NCBI RefSeq assembly: GCF_019175385.1 | Contig: NC_083337.1 | Location: 163,445,713 to 163,509,712, forward strand | Direction of reading: 5' to 3' | DNA length: 64,000 bases | Source: Lycium barbarum | Lineage: Eukaryota > Streptophyta > Magnoliopsida > Solanales > Solanaceae | Shown here: positions 46,844-58,930 of the stretch, piece after piece | Numbering within the stretch: the stretch's first letter is position 1 | Layout of the letters: every line of letters starts with the position of its first letter | Notes under the pieces: model-generated | The model's database searches: none | The model's input: only the letters and a program-made list of their open reading frames with translations | Told to the model about the DNA's origin: nothing | Program-made: the position numbers and the translations under genes

Positions 46844-47645
46844 ATGATATGTTTCAACCTACCATATGCAATTCATTACAAGGCATTAATTCGTTATGGT
46901 GTATTCATATTTTTCTGAAGAATAAAAGTTATACGATAATTAGTTTAATAGAGCATTAGAAAATTATTAGGGCCAAATTCTAGATCCCACTTATGATTAA
47001 TAGATCAATTGTTATTTTTTCTCTAGAAAAAAATACTGAACAAAAGAAATGTATAAACAGAGAGAAAATAAAAATATATATCATGTACAAAGTAAAAGGC
47101 AAACAAATGATAAACAGTCAGCTATACACGACATTATAGAAAATGAGTGCATGTGCAACTATAAAATATAACATTGATAAATTCATTTCTTTTCAAACCT
47201 TAACTAATTATTATATTGCCGCGCAACGCACAAGCTCTAATACTAATAATACTAAAAACCAAACCTGAAAAGTACTACTATCAATCCAGGGATAAAAGAA
47301 TAACTTTTACGTGTCAGGGGTGGAATAGTACTTGAATTAGCAATCCAGGGATAAAACAATAAAAATGATAAAAATACCCTTGAGTGTCTCTCAAACCTTT
47401 TTTCTACCTACAGATTGAAAGGTATTTATATAAACAAACAACTTCTTCTTAAAAATTATGCAATGCATATTATTTTTAATATAACAAATCAAACAGTTAA
47501 TAAAAAATAATACCAAAATAACTGATCCTAACATAACTTGTCTTCAAACCCAACGACCCCTTAAAGTTTACTAAGAAGAATAAATACGGAAACGTCAAGA
47601 GTTAGGACATAAAACTAAAAGAGTTCAAAAATGGGTAAACATTAA

Positions 47646-48187
47646 GGCCGCGTTTGAAACCATGGTTTGAAACCAAACCATGTTTGGACATACAATTTGG
47701 TTATTTTAAGTTGTATTTTCTCTTCTAGACATAAAACCCCCAAAAATTGTGAAAACTATCAAAACATTCTCAATTCTTATACAATCTTACCAAATGAGCA
47801 AGTCATAGTTCATAGCAAAATTAGTATACTACTATAAGGTCTTTCTAAAAATATACAACATCAATTAATTAAACTTTAGTTCAATAAAAATGAAAACATG
47901 AATAGTAATGTAACTACTCTTTAATATAATCCTCCCACATAAATTAAAGGTTGGTAGAAGTTAATGAGATTGGTAAATGATTGATAGGGGTAATTGATAA
48001 AAATATCTACCAACTTATGGGTTTTTTTTACAAAATATAAAATTATGGGTTAAATTTTATATTTTAAAAAATTGAAACCATGGTTTCAAACCACAAATCA
48101 TGCCTTTTTGGATGATTTGGAATTTGAAACCATAAATGAAAATGCATGTCCAAACGCTGGTTTGAAAACACATGGCCAAACGCCTAC
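47646..48187. mobile_element. PIF/Harbinger-like MITE, TAA duplication
   Basis: 542 bp, 'ggccgcgtttgaaacc' to 'ggccaaacgcctac', flanked by TAA (47643-47645, 48188-48190). Related along its length to 15643-16264. Confidence 0.75.
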
Positions 48188-48363
48188 TAAATAATGAGAG
48201 GAGCTGACATGTGCCTCCATTAGTGTATAGCTTTAACTAGGTTAGGTTTCAGAGCAAAATTTGTACCTCAGGTAACAACTAGAGTTGGTCATATTGAACC
48301 CCTCCTTTGACATGTTTGGCTGGTTCAAAGACACTTTTATCATGAATAATATCATAAGCGGCT

Positions 48364-48543
48364 GGTAAAAACTTACCCACGTCGGGTATTTACACCAAAT
48401 CAATACAACTTATCATGAATAGTGATTTAATATAGTAAACGTACATGTTAATTACCCATGATTAAGTAAAAGAATTCTACATCCTAACACATGGCATGCA
48501 TGTATTAGTTCGTGTAAATACCTGATGTGGGTAAATTTTTACC
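48364..48543. mobile_element. Small TIR MITE
   Basis: About 180 bp with ~32-bp TIRs: 'ggtaaaaacttacccacgtc' then 'gggtatttacac', inverted at the right end with three or four changes. A related fragment ('acttgcccacgccggatgtt') is at 52965. Confidence 0.65.
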
Positions 48544-48549
48544 CTAAAA

Positions 48550-50190
48550 GGATTCAAGATGTTAGGCTTATGAAATCCTATAAAAATCTGAAAGTAATAT
48601 AAAATAATGATTGATTTACAATTAAATATTTATTGGAGCAAGGGAAGATCTAAAAAAAGAATTAATGTGTTCATGATTTCTTAAAACGATAATTATTTTG
48701 GATCAAATTTATTTGACTAAAATGACATTTAAAATGGATTGTGACGGTAATATTAACTTTGGTTCCAAAAAAAAAAAGTCAAATTAAGGCTTTCTTTTTC
48801 TATAGGGGAAGATATATAGAGGGGGTTGAATAAGTTGTTAATATTCAACAATGTTAGTTTGACAATTAAAAGATATAAATGAAATGTCAAAAACAGTTGT
48901 AAAATGTCTCTGCTAAATTAAACATGGTGCTTAGTTCCTTGCTCAACTTTGACGGAATTCTTTAAATGACATTTAAATAACACGAAAGCAAGTATCTACG
49001 TAGAGAGTGAAGAACTTGCAAGCAACTTTATGATCAAGTGCAAATGTTAGGATTGAGAATGAAGTTGTTTTTGGTAAGAACACTTTACCTTTATTATAAA
49101 GAGAAATTTTCAACATGAATTCAAATTAATCAAATTTTAAAATAGATATCAGACGCCGAATGAAAAAAACCAAAAATAATTAAATGTTGGGGATTAAGTG
49201 GCCTTCTTTATGATATATTCAATTTTCCTCCCATAACTACTTATTACATTTTCAGTGCACACGGTTTTGAAAAGCGTTATTAGGGTCTAAGGCTTATATC
49301 TTTATATACCTAGCATCTATCCTATATTTTATAGTAGTGAGATTTTCCTAGATATCACATGGAAAGGGAGGCCCCAAGGGGTCTTTTTTTTTTTTTTTTT
49401 TTTGGAAATACATGCGGCATAATAAGAAAATAAACCCTAAATAAAAATTCAGGATGGTGTCGGGCGTTCTGATTTTCCTTTGATAGTATTCCTTTCGTCT
49501 CAAATTATTTGTCATGGTTACTAAAAATAGTTATATCAAATTATCTGTCGTTTTAGAAGTTCAAAACACATTTAATTCTTTTTTCTCCATTTTATATTTA
49601 GTAGAATTTTGTCATTAATAGAGTTGACAAATAAATAGAGTAAACATTTAATGGAGAGAGATTATAACTTAGACATAAATAAGAGTGATGTTAGTCAAAT
49701 ACCCCTCCTAACTAATATTTCTTAAGGAGCGTATCAAACAAAAAAGCGACCGATAATTTGAGACGGAGAGAGTAGTACTCCCTTAAATATTTTCTCTATT
49801 TATGTGTCATATGACTTGAACTTCTAAATCCACAATTAATTTGAGACAACTATTTTTAGTAACCACGACAACTAATTTGAGACGCAGAAAGTAAGTTTTT
49901 AGTGCTGGAAAAAGATATATGGTCTATTATTAGATTTTATGATAATTGTCTTTGGCTTCATTAAATTGAGTTTGGTTAGCCGTTAGACTTTTAATGAGGG
50001 GTTTAGTTCTCTTAGTACTACTCCTAGTTTACAAAAATTACTAGGACAATATATCGAACAATCCAGCATTCATTGAAAGCATTCTCATCACTTTTTAGTT
50101 GAACGTATTTACTTTATTCTCAAAGTTCCATCAAACTTTCTTGAATGCACATATTCATATCAAGCCATTAAATTCAAGAAACAACTATTT
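48550..50190. other. Intergenic with a Stowaway-like MITE
   Basis: No gene seen apart from the MITE listed separately at 49489-49771. A 23-T run lies at 49384-49406. Confidence 0.5.
49489..49771. mobile_element. Stowaway-like MITE, TA duplication
   Basis: 283 bp with ends 'ttcctttcgtctcaaattat' and the inverse 'ataatttgagacggagagag', flanked by TA. A second partial copy follows directly (49775-49895). Confidence 0.65.
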
Positions 50191-50192
50191 TT

Positions 50193-50453
50193 TCACCTTG
50201 AAATTAACTCTATACCAAATTCTTCTGAATTTTTTTCTACTTGGACCTCTATGGCGTACGCATAATTTTTTGTAAGCGGTGTCGAATTGCTAATCTTTCC
50301 CGGATCAAATTCTAAGAAATTTAAATCAACCTTTTCACTTTGTCGACCTCGTTGCAATTCATTGGAGCCTTCTTCTCTTAAGTTAGAAGGATTTTGAGAT
50401 GTTGAACTTGATTTTGGAAGATTGGAAGAGGCTTTAGAAAAATATCTCTCCAT
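50193..50453 (-). pseudogene. Fragment of a ZMYM1-like hAT transposase gene
   Basis: 86 codons beginning MERYFSKASSNLPKSSSTSQ and reaching KVDLNFLEFDPGK. This resembles the N-terminal segment of plant 'zinc finger MYM-type protein 1-like' proteins (domesticated or active hAT transposases) that precedes the TTF zinc finger. The zinc finger and the catalytic and dimerisation regions are absent from the window. Confidence 0.6.
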
Positions 50454-50853
50454 TGAATTTAATCTGAGAGGGAGGGGGGGAAAAAAAAGTAAACTTGGAG
50501 TAGAAAAATTGAAACCGCAACAGGCAGCAGCTACAGATATTTACTTTTTGATGTCAGGGTTTAGCTTTTAATTTTATTATTTTGTCCAGTTCCTTATTTT
50601 AATTTCTAACAGTTTACCTAAGTTGAATCCTAGTCAGGCTGGTTTTGTTTCTCCTAACAAAACAGGAAATTGCAGGTTTGAACCCGTCTAGTTACCACTT
50701 AATATAAAAAATACGTAAAAATAACCCGGATTACCAATGCACTCGCTGAGGCTCGACACGAGGAGGTCACTGAACCATCCACGCACTAAACCAGCAGACC
50801 AACGCATTCCGTTTGTGTAATTAGTGTCATTTATTTTAATTGTATGTATTCAG

Positions 50854-50888
50854 GCTTATATATATATATATATATATATATTTATTTA
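50854..50888. repeat. (TA)n microsatellite
   Basis: 'tatatatatatatatata' followed by 'ttatttattta'. Confidence 0.8.
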
Positions 50889-51045
50889 TTTACAAAAAAA
50901 AAATCGATAAAAGAGTGTCGGATGACACCCCTAGGCATAGGGTGGGTCTGCCCCTGCTAGCCATTTCTCGTCCACGGTACAATCCCCCAGTTATAATCAC
51001 AATTAATTCTGCACTAACTAACCCTCATAATTTTCTCTTCTCCTA

Positions 51046-51330
51046 CACATTATATAAATCTTGTCAAGATTTTGCTATTTTCTCCCACACTTCAAAAACT
51101 CCCTTTTGGTTATACAAGTTCCAATCTTCTATCAGGTAAACTATTTTGATCCAAATCTTTTCTTGATTGGACTCTTTTTTTAATTAATTTTATATTGGTT
51201 TGTTTTTCTCTAGTAGTGGTTGAATATTAGTTGTGGACTAAATTTTTATTTCTTTGTCATATTAATGATCGTTTGCTATATTTTACTATAAAAACAGGGG
51301 ATTTTAGATAAAGGTGTTTAAATTAGGAAA
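51046..51330 (+). promoter_or_regulatory. Promoter and 5'UTR of the GIR-like gene
   Basis: A TATA-like 'cattatataaatc' at about 51047 lies about 290 bp before the ATG. 'tatcag|gtaaac' (51135) and 'aaaacag|ggga' (51297) could bound a 5'UTR intron. Inferred from motifs. Confidence 0.4.
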
Positions 51331-51338
51331 CAAAAAAA

Positions 51339-51683
51339 ATGAACTACAGGAAGGAGAGTAGTCATGATCAAAAGCTTGATTTGAAGCTGAATTTATCACC
51401 ACCAAGGGAAAATATTTTTCCAATTTCACCAAGCAGATCATCATCATATTCTTCATTAGAAAGATCACCAGCAAGTTCTTGTATTTCTGGAGAACCAACT
51501 CCAGATGATCATCAACAATTTTTTGGTAGCCCAGAGACAACTACTTCAATGATGCTAGTGGGTTGTCCAAGATGCTTAATGTATGTTATGTTACCAGTGG
51601 AAGATCCAAAATGCCCCAAATGCAAGAGTTCTGTTTTGCTTGATTTTTTCCGTGAGGACAGAATCAAGAATTCAAAGAAGTGA
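51339..51683 (+). CDS. GIR1/GIR2-like transcriptional repressor
   Basis: 114-residue protein matching the GL2-INTERACTING REPRESSOR family, small nuclear co-repressors that in Arabidopsis bind GLABRA2-type HD-ZIP factors and TOPLESS to control epidermal hair formation. Visible features: an EAR repression motif LDLKLNLSPP (residues 13-22), a serine-rich middle, and a C-terminal zinc-binding-like module with Cys 76, 79, 92 and 95 (GCPRCLMYVML...DPKCPKCKSS) followed by VLLDFF. Length and organisation fit the family. Intact, single coding exon. The closest Arabidopsis member cannot be decided from the window. Confidence 0.87.
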   Translation: MNYRKESSHDQKLDLKLNLSPPRENIFPISPSRSSSYSSLERSPASSCISGEPTPDDHQQFFGSPETTTSMMLVGCPRCLMYVMLPVEDPKCPKCKSSVLLDFFREDRIKNSKK

Positions 51684-54600
51684 TCAAGATGAAGAATTTC
51701 AAAGCCGTGGTTTTTGGCTGAATTAGTTAGGTGGATTATTACTTTTAACTTTTCACTAAGCTTAATTAGGTTTTAGTAGTCTTTAATTTCTTCATATGTG
51801 TAATCCTTTTTGCTAATGAAATGCGGTTGGTTGCTTACAAGTTACAAGATAGAGGGGAAGAAAGTTTTAGAGAGTTTGTTGAGGTAATTGAATGGATTTG
51901 ATGAAGATCTTGAATGTACCTTAGACTGTAGGGCCAGCTAGTCTTGTTATGCAACAAGCCTAGTATGGTTTGGTCGTACGTCATATTATGGTCATCTTAT
52001 TAATTTATGACGTTAGTAGCTCTTTGTTGCTATCTTTACTAAATGCAATCAATATTTTGTTGCACCAACCCCGTTAATTCCACCTTTAAGTATACGTTTT
52101 TCATTTGATTCAATAATCCACTGACTCAACTAATTTGAATTCTGCATACACCAAATAAATTCACTATAATAAAGGGGTCAAACGCTCCCTATTAACTTCA
52201 TTCATAGAACTTGAACAGATAGATTTCTGGTCATTAAGTATAGGTACAACAATGTTATAAGGTGTTCACATGGTTTTAGGTGCAATTGGGAAGAGATCGT
52301 TTGATTCAATTAGGTCAAATTAAAGCACTTTCGAAGAAACATTTTCTCAGCGTTCAAATGTAAATCGAATACGAACTTGAGAGGGAAGGAGGAACAAAAA
52401 AACAGCAGGGCACCCTCTCGTGTATGGCTTCATTTAAAAAAAAAATCACTCGGTGTTCGGTATCTGATCCATTGTGGGGCTCGACTAATTTGAATTCTCG
52501 TCAGTCGTCAGGAAGTCTCACTTTTATGAGGTATAACATTCTGCGATTTCATAAGGAGCCTGAACCCAAAACTTTTTATAAAGATGAATTGACTTACTTA
52601 TTACTCTACCACAATCTTTGACGATCCTTTCATCACCTCATGCAAAACAGGATCACCATTAATTGCGTCCTCATAACTGCTGATGGTTGGAAAATAAACT
52701 ACTACTGAAGATATAGATTGGGCCCGTTGGCTTTCACTTGATGAGGCTTCAATTTAAATTGCTCAAATCTTATCTATCATTAAGTGTATTTATTTTTTCT
52801 ATAACTATTTATTATTATTTGCTCTGAATAAGTTTGGCTCATTCAAATATTGTACAAAGTCTTAAAATTATTACATTATTACAATGTTGTCCTCTTAAGA
52901 TTTATGTGAAGGGAACTTTTTATCAGCACTTTGTTCACTACTACAACACAATCAATGTCGATAAATACTTGCCCACGCCGGATGTTCACACCAAATCAAT
53001 GAATGCATGACATATGTTTGAGAAATACTGGCCACCTTATATTTATTACCATCAGTCGTCGCTGCACAAACACTATGTCTATAGAGCTTTCACCACTAGC
53101 GACCACCACCTCACAACCATTATTGTTGACCACCACTTGCTTTTAGAGTTTACTTTTATGAAACAAACAATTTGAATTAAATAAGTGGGCTTAATTACAT
53201 GGGAGATTATTACATCAAAGAGTAGTCAAATTTTAATTGATGAAAGGGACACAAACGCGTTCATGTAGTAGTCGAATTCATCTCTTATTTCTTTGCGTGG
53301 ACAAGTTTTAAAGTCCACGTAATTATATTATCGACTATAAAAAGGGCGACCAAATTGTGTTAATAACATCGTTATCAATTGAGGTTTCTAAATAATGGTG
53401 GGTGAGCTAATTAGCGAGATTACCATGTATAGTCATTTATCAGAACGCATATCATTTAATGTTACGTACTACTTTTGGATTGTTCACATGTGACATTAGA
53501 AACTTCCACTGTTGGGTTCATCATAATTAATTGAAGGACTTGAATTTCTTCACCTATATATTTTGCGTTGGCTCATGCAGCGTACTGTGTCTAAGTTGTG
53601 ATCCATATTATATTGCACCTACACTAGGAATTAATACATCCTATTTAGACTTGGGGGCGGGGGAATTGGCTGGGTAGTTCATAGCCTTAGGAAAGGCAAG
53701 TCACTCTCTAATAAATATTTACTCGCATAGAGTATTTATACACCATTAAATAATTAACTTTAAGAATCAACAAAAAAAAAAAAAAAAAGCATATCATCTA
53801 ATCACGATTTAGTGTATATAAAAGACATATATCTTATATTCATTAGTTTGGGATACAAACCGATAGGCATAATTTTTTGGTGCCAAAATGAACATAGAGA
53901 ATAAGTCTAACCTTTGCATTACTTTTTCAAATAGCAAGAGTAATAAGACGTTTGTTGATCTTCTATGCAATAAAAAAGGTATTCTAAGCAGCATAGTAAC
54001 TGTTTTTCTGCTGCATGAGAACTAAAAGTTTATCATTTCTCCTAAGAAAAATAGATTGCAGAACAGAAAATCAATATTTTCAGTACAAAAATATCTGTAC
54101 ATAAAACTTATGAGTACTTAAATTATTACCCATTTGTCTCTCATACTCCCCCCTCATGTCCCATCTTTTAAAAAAATTTAAATATATTAATTAAAGTCTG
54201 ATAATAAATATTTAACATTTTTATCTATTTAATAATAGTAATGTAAAGTAAAAAATTTACATGTCCTTTTTCACTGCTTGCCAGTTGCCAGCTCATGACA
54301 CTGTTTGGCAGTTCATGACACTGCTAATTGTGCATTTCTCCTATAAGTTCATTCAAACAATGGCCCAAGCTTGTTATTATTTCCTCCACTTATGAATCAG
54401 CCTAACTCAAATCAGTAAACATGGCCTATCCTTTTTAAATTCCTTAACTTACCAACTCAGGGCCCAAACCTCAAACTGTTTTTAAGTTCTATGCAACCAA
54501 AAAGTTTTTTGAAAGCCTACTCCAGTTCAAATTGGGGCCCAACAAAACAATAGATTATCCCCTTGCTCCTTGAATTCCTCTCAGATAAGGAGTCTAACTA

Positions 54601-55137
54601 CTACTTAAAAACTTTGAGGGGACAAGCGCACAGATGGTCATTTTTAGGAGCCCTATTCAATGATCCACTAAAATTTATAAAGTTTTTAAACATTTAGTCG
54701 CCTCAGAATTAACTTTCGACATGAGGTCTGTAGTTGAAATCGCGCACTTGAAGTTTCTAATTTTAGAATCTAAGGCTCTCAAAACAAATATAGACCATAA
54801 AATTTTAAAAAGAGTTAAGGTTGTTTAGATTTTCTGATCTTTATTTGTTTTTTCCTTTCTGCTCCCCTTAATTTGGGATATAAACATTTTCATTATTCAA
54901 TTTTCTTTGGTATTCTTCTACTTTTTTTCTATCAAAGGAAAACCAAGCCTGTATGTCTTTTGCCAGAAAATGCACATGGGAAAGGATGAGCTAATAGAAG
55001 ATGTCAAAATTGTATTGGCAACTGGCAAGCAGTGTCATGAACTACATTTATGATGTTACAATCATGCACTACGAAAGCACAATAAAGTACTGCCTTTTAT
55101 TGGGCAAAGAATCATATGCCAACCACATTAATTGGTA

Positions 55138-55389
55138 CTCCCTCCGGATAAAAAAAAAAAATTCACTTAGCCATTTGCACACTTCTTAAAAAAAATATTA
55201 ATTTCTAGATAAAAATAGGTAATTTAACTAAACTACCCCTAATTAAATAGACATTGAGATTTGATCATATAACACTTAATAGGGGCAAATTTGAAAAAAC
55301 AAGTTTAATTCTTTCTTAATTTGATAAGTGGAGACTTTTTTTAACCCAAGAAAAAAGGTTAATTGAACACTTTTTTTAATCCGGACGAG
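55138..55389. mobile_element. Stowaway-like MITE, TA duplication
   Basis: 252 bp, 'ctccctccggataaaaa' to 'tttttaatccggacgag', flanked by TA. Same family as 10794-11037. Confidence 0.75.
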
Positions 55390-55406
55390 TATCATTGTAC
55401 AACTAA

Positions 55407-55716
55407 TAGCCAGTTTGGCCAAGCTTCTAAAAATAATTTATTTTAAAAAGTACTTTTGGCTAAAAGCAGTTTGTGTTTGGTCAATTAATTTAAAAAGTGC
55501 TTTTGAGTAGCAATTAGTGTTTGGTCAAACTTTTAAAAAGTGCTTCTATGTATATTTTTCTCAAAAGTACTTTTCAAAAAAGTGCTTTTGGGCAAAAGCT
55601 ATTTTTTTTAGCTTCTGAAAAACTGCTTCTGCTACTCTCCAAAATCACTTATTTTCTCCCAAAAGCTTGGTCAAACACCTCACTTTTTTTTAAAATAAGC
55701 TTGGCCAAACAGGCTA
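55407..55716. mobile_element. TIR MITE, TAA duplication
   Basis: 310 bp with TIRs 'tagccagtttggccaagctt' and the inverse 'aagcttggccaaacaggcta', flanked by TAA. The interior is made of inverted 'aaaagtgcttttg' words. Confidence 0.7.
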
Positions 55717-56582
55717 TAAGCCTACGCAATACATTATTATTTGTTTTGCTAACTAGCCTACATGATATCGCAACCAACAACACTTTTTTCAGTCGAATTC
55801 AACTCTAACTTACTGAGAATATATTCCTTAATTAAGGGTAGCACGGTGCACTAAGCACCCGCTATGCACAGGTTTCGGGCAAACGTCGGACCACAAGAAT
55901 CTATTGTATGCAATATTACCCTTCATTTTTATATGAGGTTGTTTCCACGACTCGAACCAGTGATCTTGTTATGTAAAATTAACATAAATCTTAATCAACT
56001 TAAATGTTGGTTCTTCTTATATTAGATTAAGTATAAAGCTTCAACTAGTTGAAAAGTTATACCTTTTTATCCTTCGACCTATGAATCTTCAAAAATTTAA
56101 TGAAAACTGTTAACTATTTAATTATTCACGTAATGTAGTTCTAAACTTTAAAAATAACATATTTCATATGTGAAAGGTATCAAAAATACACGTATTAATC
56201 AATTCAAGGTTTAAATATATGCTTAGTGAAATATCCCAAGAACCACGATATAAGAATTTACCAATAAATGAGGGATTAAAAATGCAATTATCCATATTTA
56301 GAATTTCCTTTCTTCTTTTAGCTTTCAGTTTGCTTCTTCCAGTCCCCTTACCAAAAATAAATAGCAGATGAAAGAGGAAAAGTAAAGTACATTTATTTTC
56401 ACTAGCTTTTAATCTTCCAGCAATAGCCACTAGCCCACTATCAAGGTCTAATTCATTGGACAAATGGATGTTATCATCTATCATCTTATTCCCACTAGAG
56501 CAGAAGCCTCAAAGGCAAATCTATGAGTGATTTAGCCTCAATTATATTGCACAAAGGGCCTAAAGTTATATTGCACTTTTTT

Positions 56583-57956
56583 TCATTTGCACATTTGCTG
56601 CCTGAAGCCAAACTTTTCATTTCTGAGATCAAATTCAACATTGAAGTTCTGCATCTGAAAATTCCCCAGAATTATCGATGGCCCGGTAGACAACACCGGG
56701 CCAAAAGCACTATCTGTGATCATAGTTAAACAAATCACATCAGTTTCACCTGCAATTGAGAAGTAATTTGCTAATGGCAATGCCATTTCAGCACCACCCT
56801 TAAAATGAAACTTTAGCTCTGGCAAAGACACTGTTTTGTGCCCGGAAATATTGAAACATGGCCTTAAACCTGTTATTTTCTCAATATTTTCAGTTCTTGG
56901 AATACCCTTTACTTGGTTCACAAATGCATTAAGCACAGGCTCGAAAACACCGCGATTCATGTATGTAAAAGTTGTGCCTGAATCCACAATACTCCCACCA
57001 TTTCCATTGGAATCAGGTTTCAAATACTTGTATGGGATCTTCACTTTGTGCCCTCCAACTGTGATTTTTCTTAGACCAACATAATAGTATACTGATAATT
57101 CATTTCTTCCAGCCACCACTGGATTTTTCTGCAGTACGGTATAGCTTAAATTTGCGGTCTTTTCACCTTTAAAATCCAAAACAAGATTGCTACTTTTACC
57201 AGTATCATCAAATTTATGCGAGACAAGACAATAGGAAAACTTCTTAACACCTAATTGACTTGGCAATGATGAAAGTCCACGGCCTAAACCAGCAAGTCCA
57301 GCAGGTTGTTGGGAAGAAAACATAGAACAACCCACAAGAAAATTTGGTATTTTCTTGTTAGACATATCAAGAGTTTCAACAAGTGCAAGACCACCAGTAG
57401 TACCTAAACCATATAGAATAATATATGGTGGACAGATCTGTTTACAATTTGGTCCAGAACAATCTTGACAACGAGATTTTGGATTAGTCTTGCTATGAAT
57501 CCACCCACATTTTGGATTCAAACAACCAACAACTTTTGCAGTAGATGAAGATTTGGGAATGAATTTAGGAAAGGATTGTGAGCTAGAGGAAGAAACAGAA
57601 CAATTGGTACATAAGTATTTTGTTGTACATGGAAACCAAACAAAGCTACTACCAGTATCCATAATGAAAGGGATTTTTTGAGGAGGTGTGCCAAAGCCAA
57701 GAGTAATTGAGTAGCCTCCATAACTATGAGGGTACAAAGGGGTTGTGGAAGCAGAAGAATCTTGGGATTTCTTGATGTAATTTGCTCTGGCTAAGGAAAT
57801 GGAAGCTAAATGTGTGAGCTTTTCGTATAAATCTTGAGATGGGTTTGTGTTAAAGAGTGAGAGTGGAATAGTAGTTGTGGAGGCTGATGAAGATATGAAG
57901 GGAAAGATGAGAGAAAGCAAAGAGAGAAAAAGGAGAAAACAGGAAGAAGCAGCCAT
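56583..57956 (-). CDS. Aspartyl protease (A1, nepenthesin-like), secreted
   Basis: 457-residue pepsin-family protease, intact and intronless. I chose the ATG at 57956 because it starts directly with a signal peptide (MAASSCFLLFLSLLSLIFPF); an upstream in-frame ATG at 57989 would add 11 residues before it. Catalytic motifs: Asp100 in MDTGSSFVWFPC and Asp325 in VDSGTTFTYM. A cysteine-rich insert (residues 110-175) follows the first motif, as in plant nepenthesin-type enzymes. The C terminus is GFRQQMC plus K. It resembles plant proteins called 'probable aspartyl protease At4g16563'. Likely secreted to the cell wall or vacuole; substrate unknown. No GPI-type hydrophobic tail. Confidence 0.93.
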   Translation of the reverse strand: MAASSCFLLFLSLLSLIFPFISSSASTTTIPLSLFNTNPSQDLYEKLTHLASISLARANYIKKSQDSSASTTPLYPHSYGGYSITLGFGTPPQKIPFIMDTGSSFVWFPCTTKYLCTNCSVSSSSSQSFPKFIPKSSSTAKVVGCLNPKCGWIHSKTNPKSRCQDCSGPNCKQICPPYIILYGLGTTGGLALVETLDMSNKKIPNFLVGCSMFSSQQPAGLAGLGRGLSSLPSQLGVKKFSYCLVSHKFDDTGKSSNLVLDFKGEKTANLSYTVLQKNPVVAGRNELSVYYYVGLRKITVGGHKVKIPYKYLKPDSNGNGGSIVDSGTTFTYMNRGVFEPVLNAFVNQVKGIPRTENIEKITGLRPCFNISGHKTVSLPELKFHFKGGAEMALPLANYFSIAGETDVICLTMITDSAFGPVLSTGPSIILGNFQMQNFNVEFDLRNEKFGFRQQMCK

Positions 57957-58174
57957 TGTTTTTTTGGGGAAGTGTGCCTTTGGACCCAAACTAAATAGTA
58001 CGAGTAGCTTAGTAGTGCAGTAATTAGGAAATAAAGCAACTTTATTTGATTTATTTTTTCAGGACCCGTTTTGCGACTAACGGAACTCAACTTTCAGTGT
58101 AACATGTGATTCTTGCACTTTAGTGAAGAGATGAGCAATAAGTCTCCGCAAAGTGTAAATGATAAGGGTCGGTG

Positions 58175-58211
58175 GGGTTTGAAAAATACCAAATCGTTTG
58201 GCATTGTTATT
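58175..58211 (+). repeat. 37-bp direct repeat, left copy
   Basis: 'gggtttgaaaaataccaaat' onward; matches 60954-60990 with one change. It ends about 3 bp before the LTR. Confidence 0.8.
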
Positions 58212-58617
58212 TTATCACACCCTTACGAGGAGTATAACGAGCTCCGACCCGTAGGCCGAGAACCACCTAATTTATCTGTTACTTTGAACATTATAAATCA
58301 TAACTCAAAGAACACTTGCACGCAGAAAATGCCCAACGTAGAAATATCCGATCATCCAACACATATGTACATAGGCGGACCAACAAGGTCGCCACAACAT
58401 AACGTATATCATAAAGCCGACAAGGCTAACAGTAAAGTATCAAGAGCTCAAAATAAGGCCGACAAGGCCACCAATATGCTATACAATAATATGAACCGGT
58501 GGAACATAATATAGATATGAAAGGTAACATGGAATAAAAGAGATAACATGTACATCTGGATGCCTCATAAGGCGGTGTCATGCATGCTTAGCCTTTTAAT
58601 TTTTTTTTTTATACATA

Positions 58618-58740
58618 TATATAGTGTCATGCCCGGCCATTAAGGCTCGGTGTCATATATATATATAGTATCATACCCGGCCATTAAGGCTCGATGTCAT
58701 ATATATATAGTATCATGCCCGACCATTAAGGCTCGGTGTT
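58618..58740. repeat. Three-unit minisatellite in the LTR
   Basis: Units of 40-45 bp, each with 'cggccattaaggctcg' or 'cgaccattaaggctcg' plus a short (TA)n. Confidence 0.75.
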
Positions 58741-58847
58741 ATCATCATTAGCCCGCGTCCGGGGCAATATCATAACATGCCCATTGCAGTGGTGTGTACA
58801 TCTATGTGCCATGCCTGGCTGACTATAGTGCGATGCGGTGTGAGAAA

Positions 58848-58855
<8 letters not shown>

Positions 58856-58923
<68 letters not shown>
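58856..58923. repeat. (TA)n microsatellite, about 34 units
   Basis: Uninterrupted TA dinucleotide run inside the LTR. Tyr-Ile repeat frames across it are artefacts. Confidence 0.95.

Positions 58924-58930
<7 letters not shown>

Larger units (their letters stand above)
43704..47246 (+). mobile_element. Probable non-autonomous Helitron
   Basis: Begins A|TCTATCTATATATAATAGG, like Helitron 5' ends, and ends 'attgccgcgcaacgcacaagctctaatacTAA' with a degraded GC hairpin followed by CTAA|T. A second 5'-like start (A|TCTATATATATATATATTAAA) lies at about 44731, so the true start may be either. No helicase frame seen. Two hAT insertions and a tandem repeat lie inside. Confidence 0.5.
51690..56160. other. 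Intergenic: MITEs and AT-rich DNA, no gene seen
   Basis: 51690-52050 is probably the 3'UTR and flank of the GIR-like gene. 52940-53060 holds a fragment related to the MITE at 48364. Two MITEs (55138-55389, 55407-55716) are listed separately. Short open frames (e.g. 52424-52621, 55001-55189) have no supporting features. Confidence 0.5.

Noticed and set aside
58113..58514. 133-residue plus-strand frame
   Set aside because: Spans the 37-bp repeat and the 3' end of an LTR on the other strand; no homology recognised.
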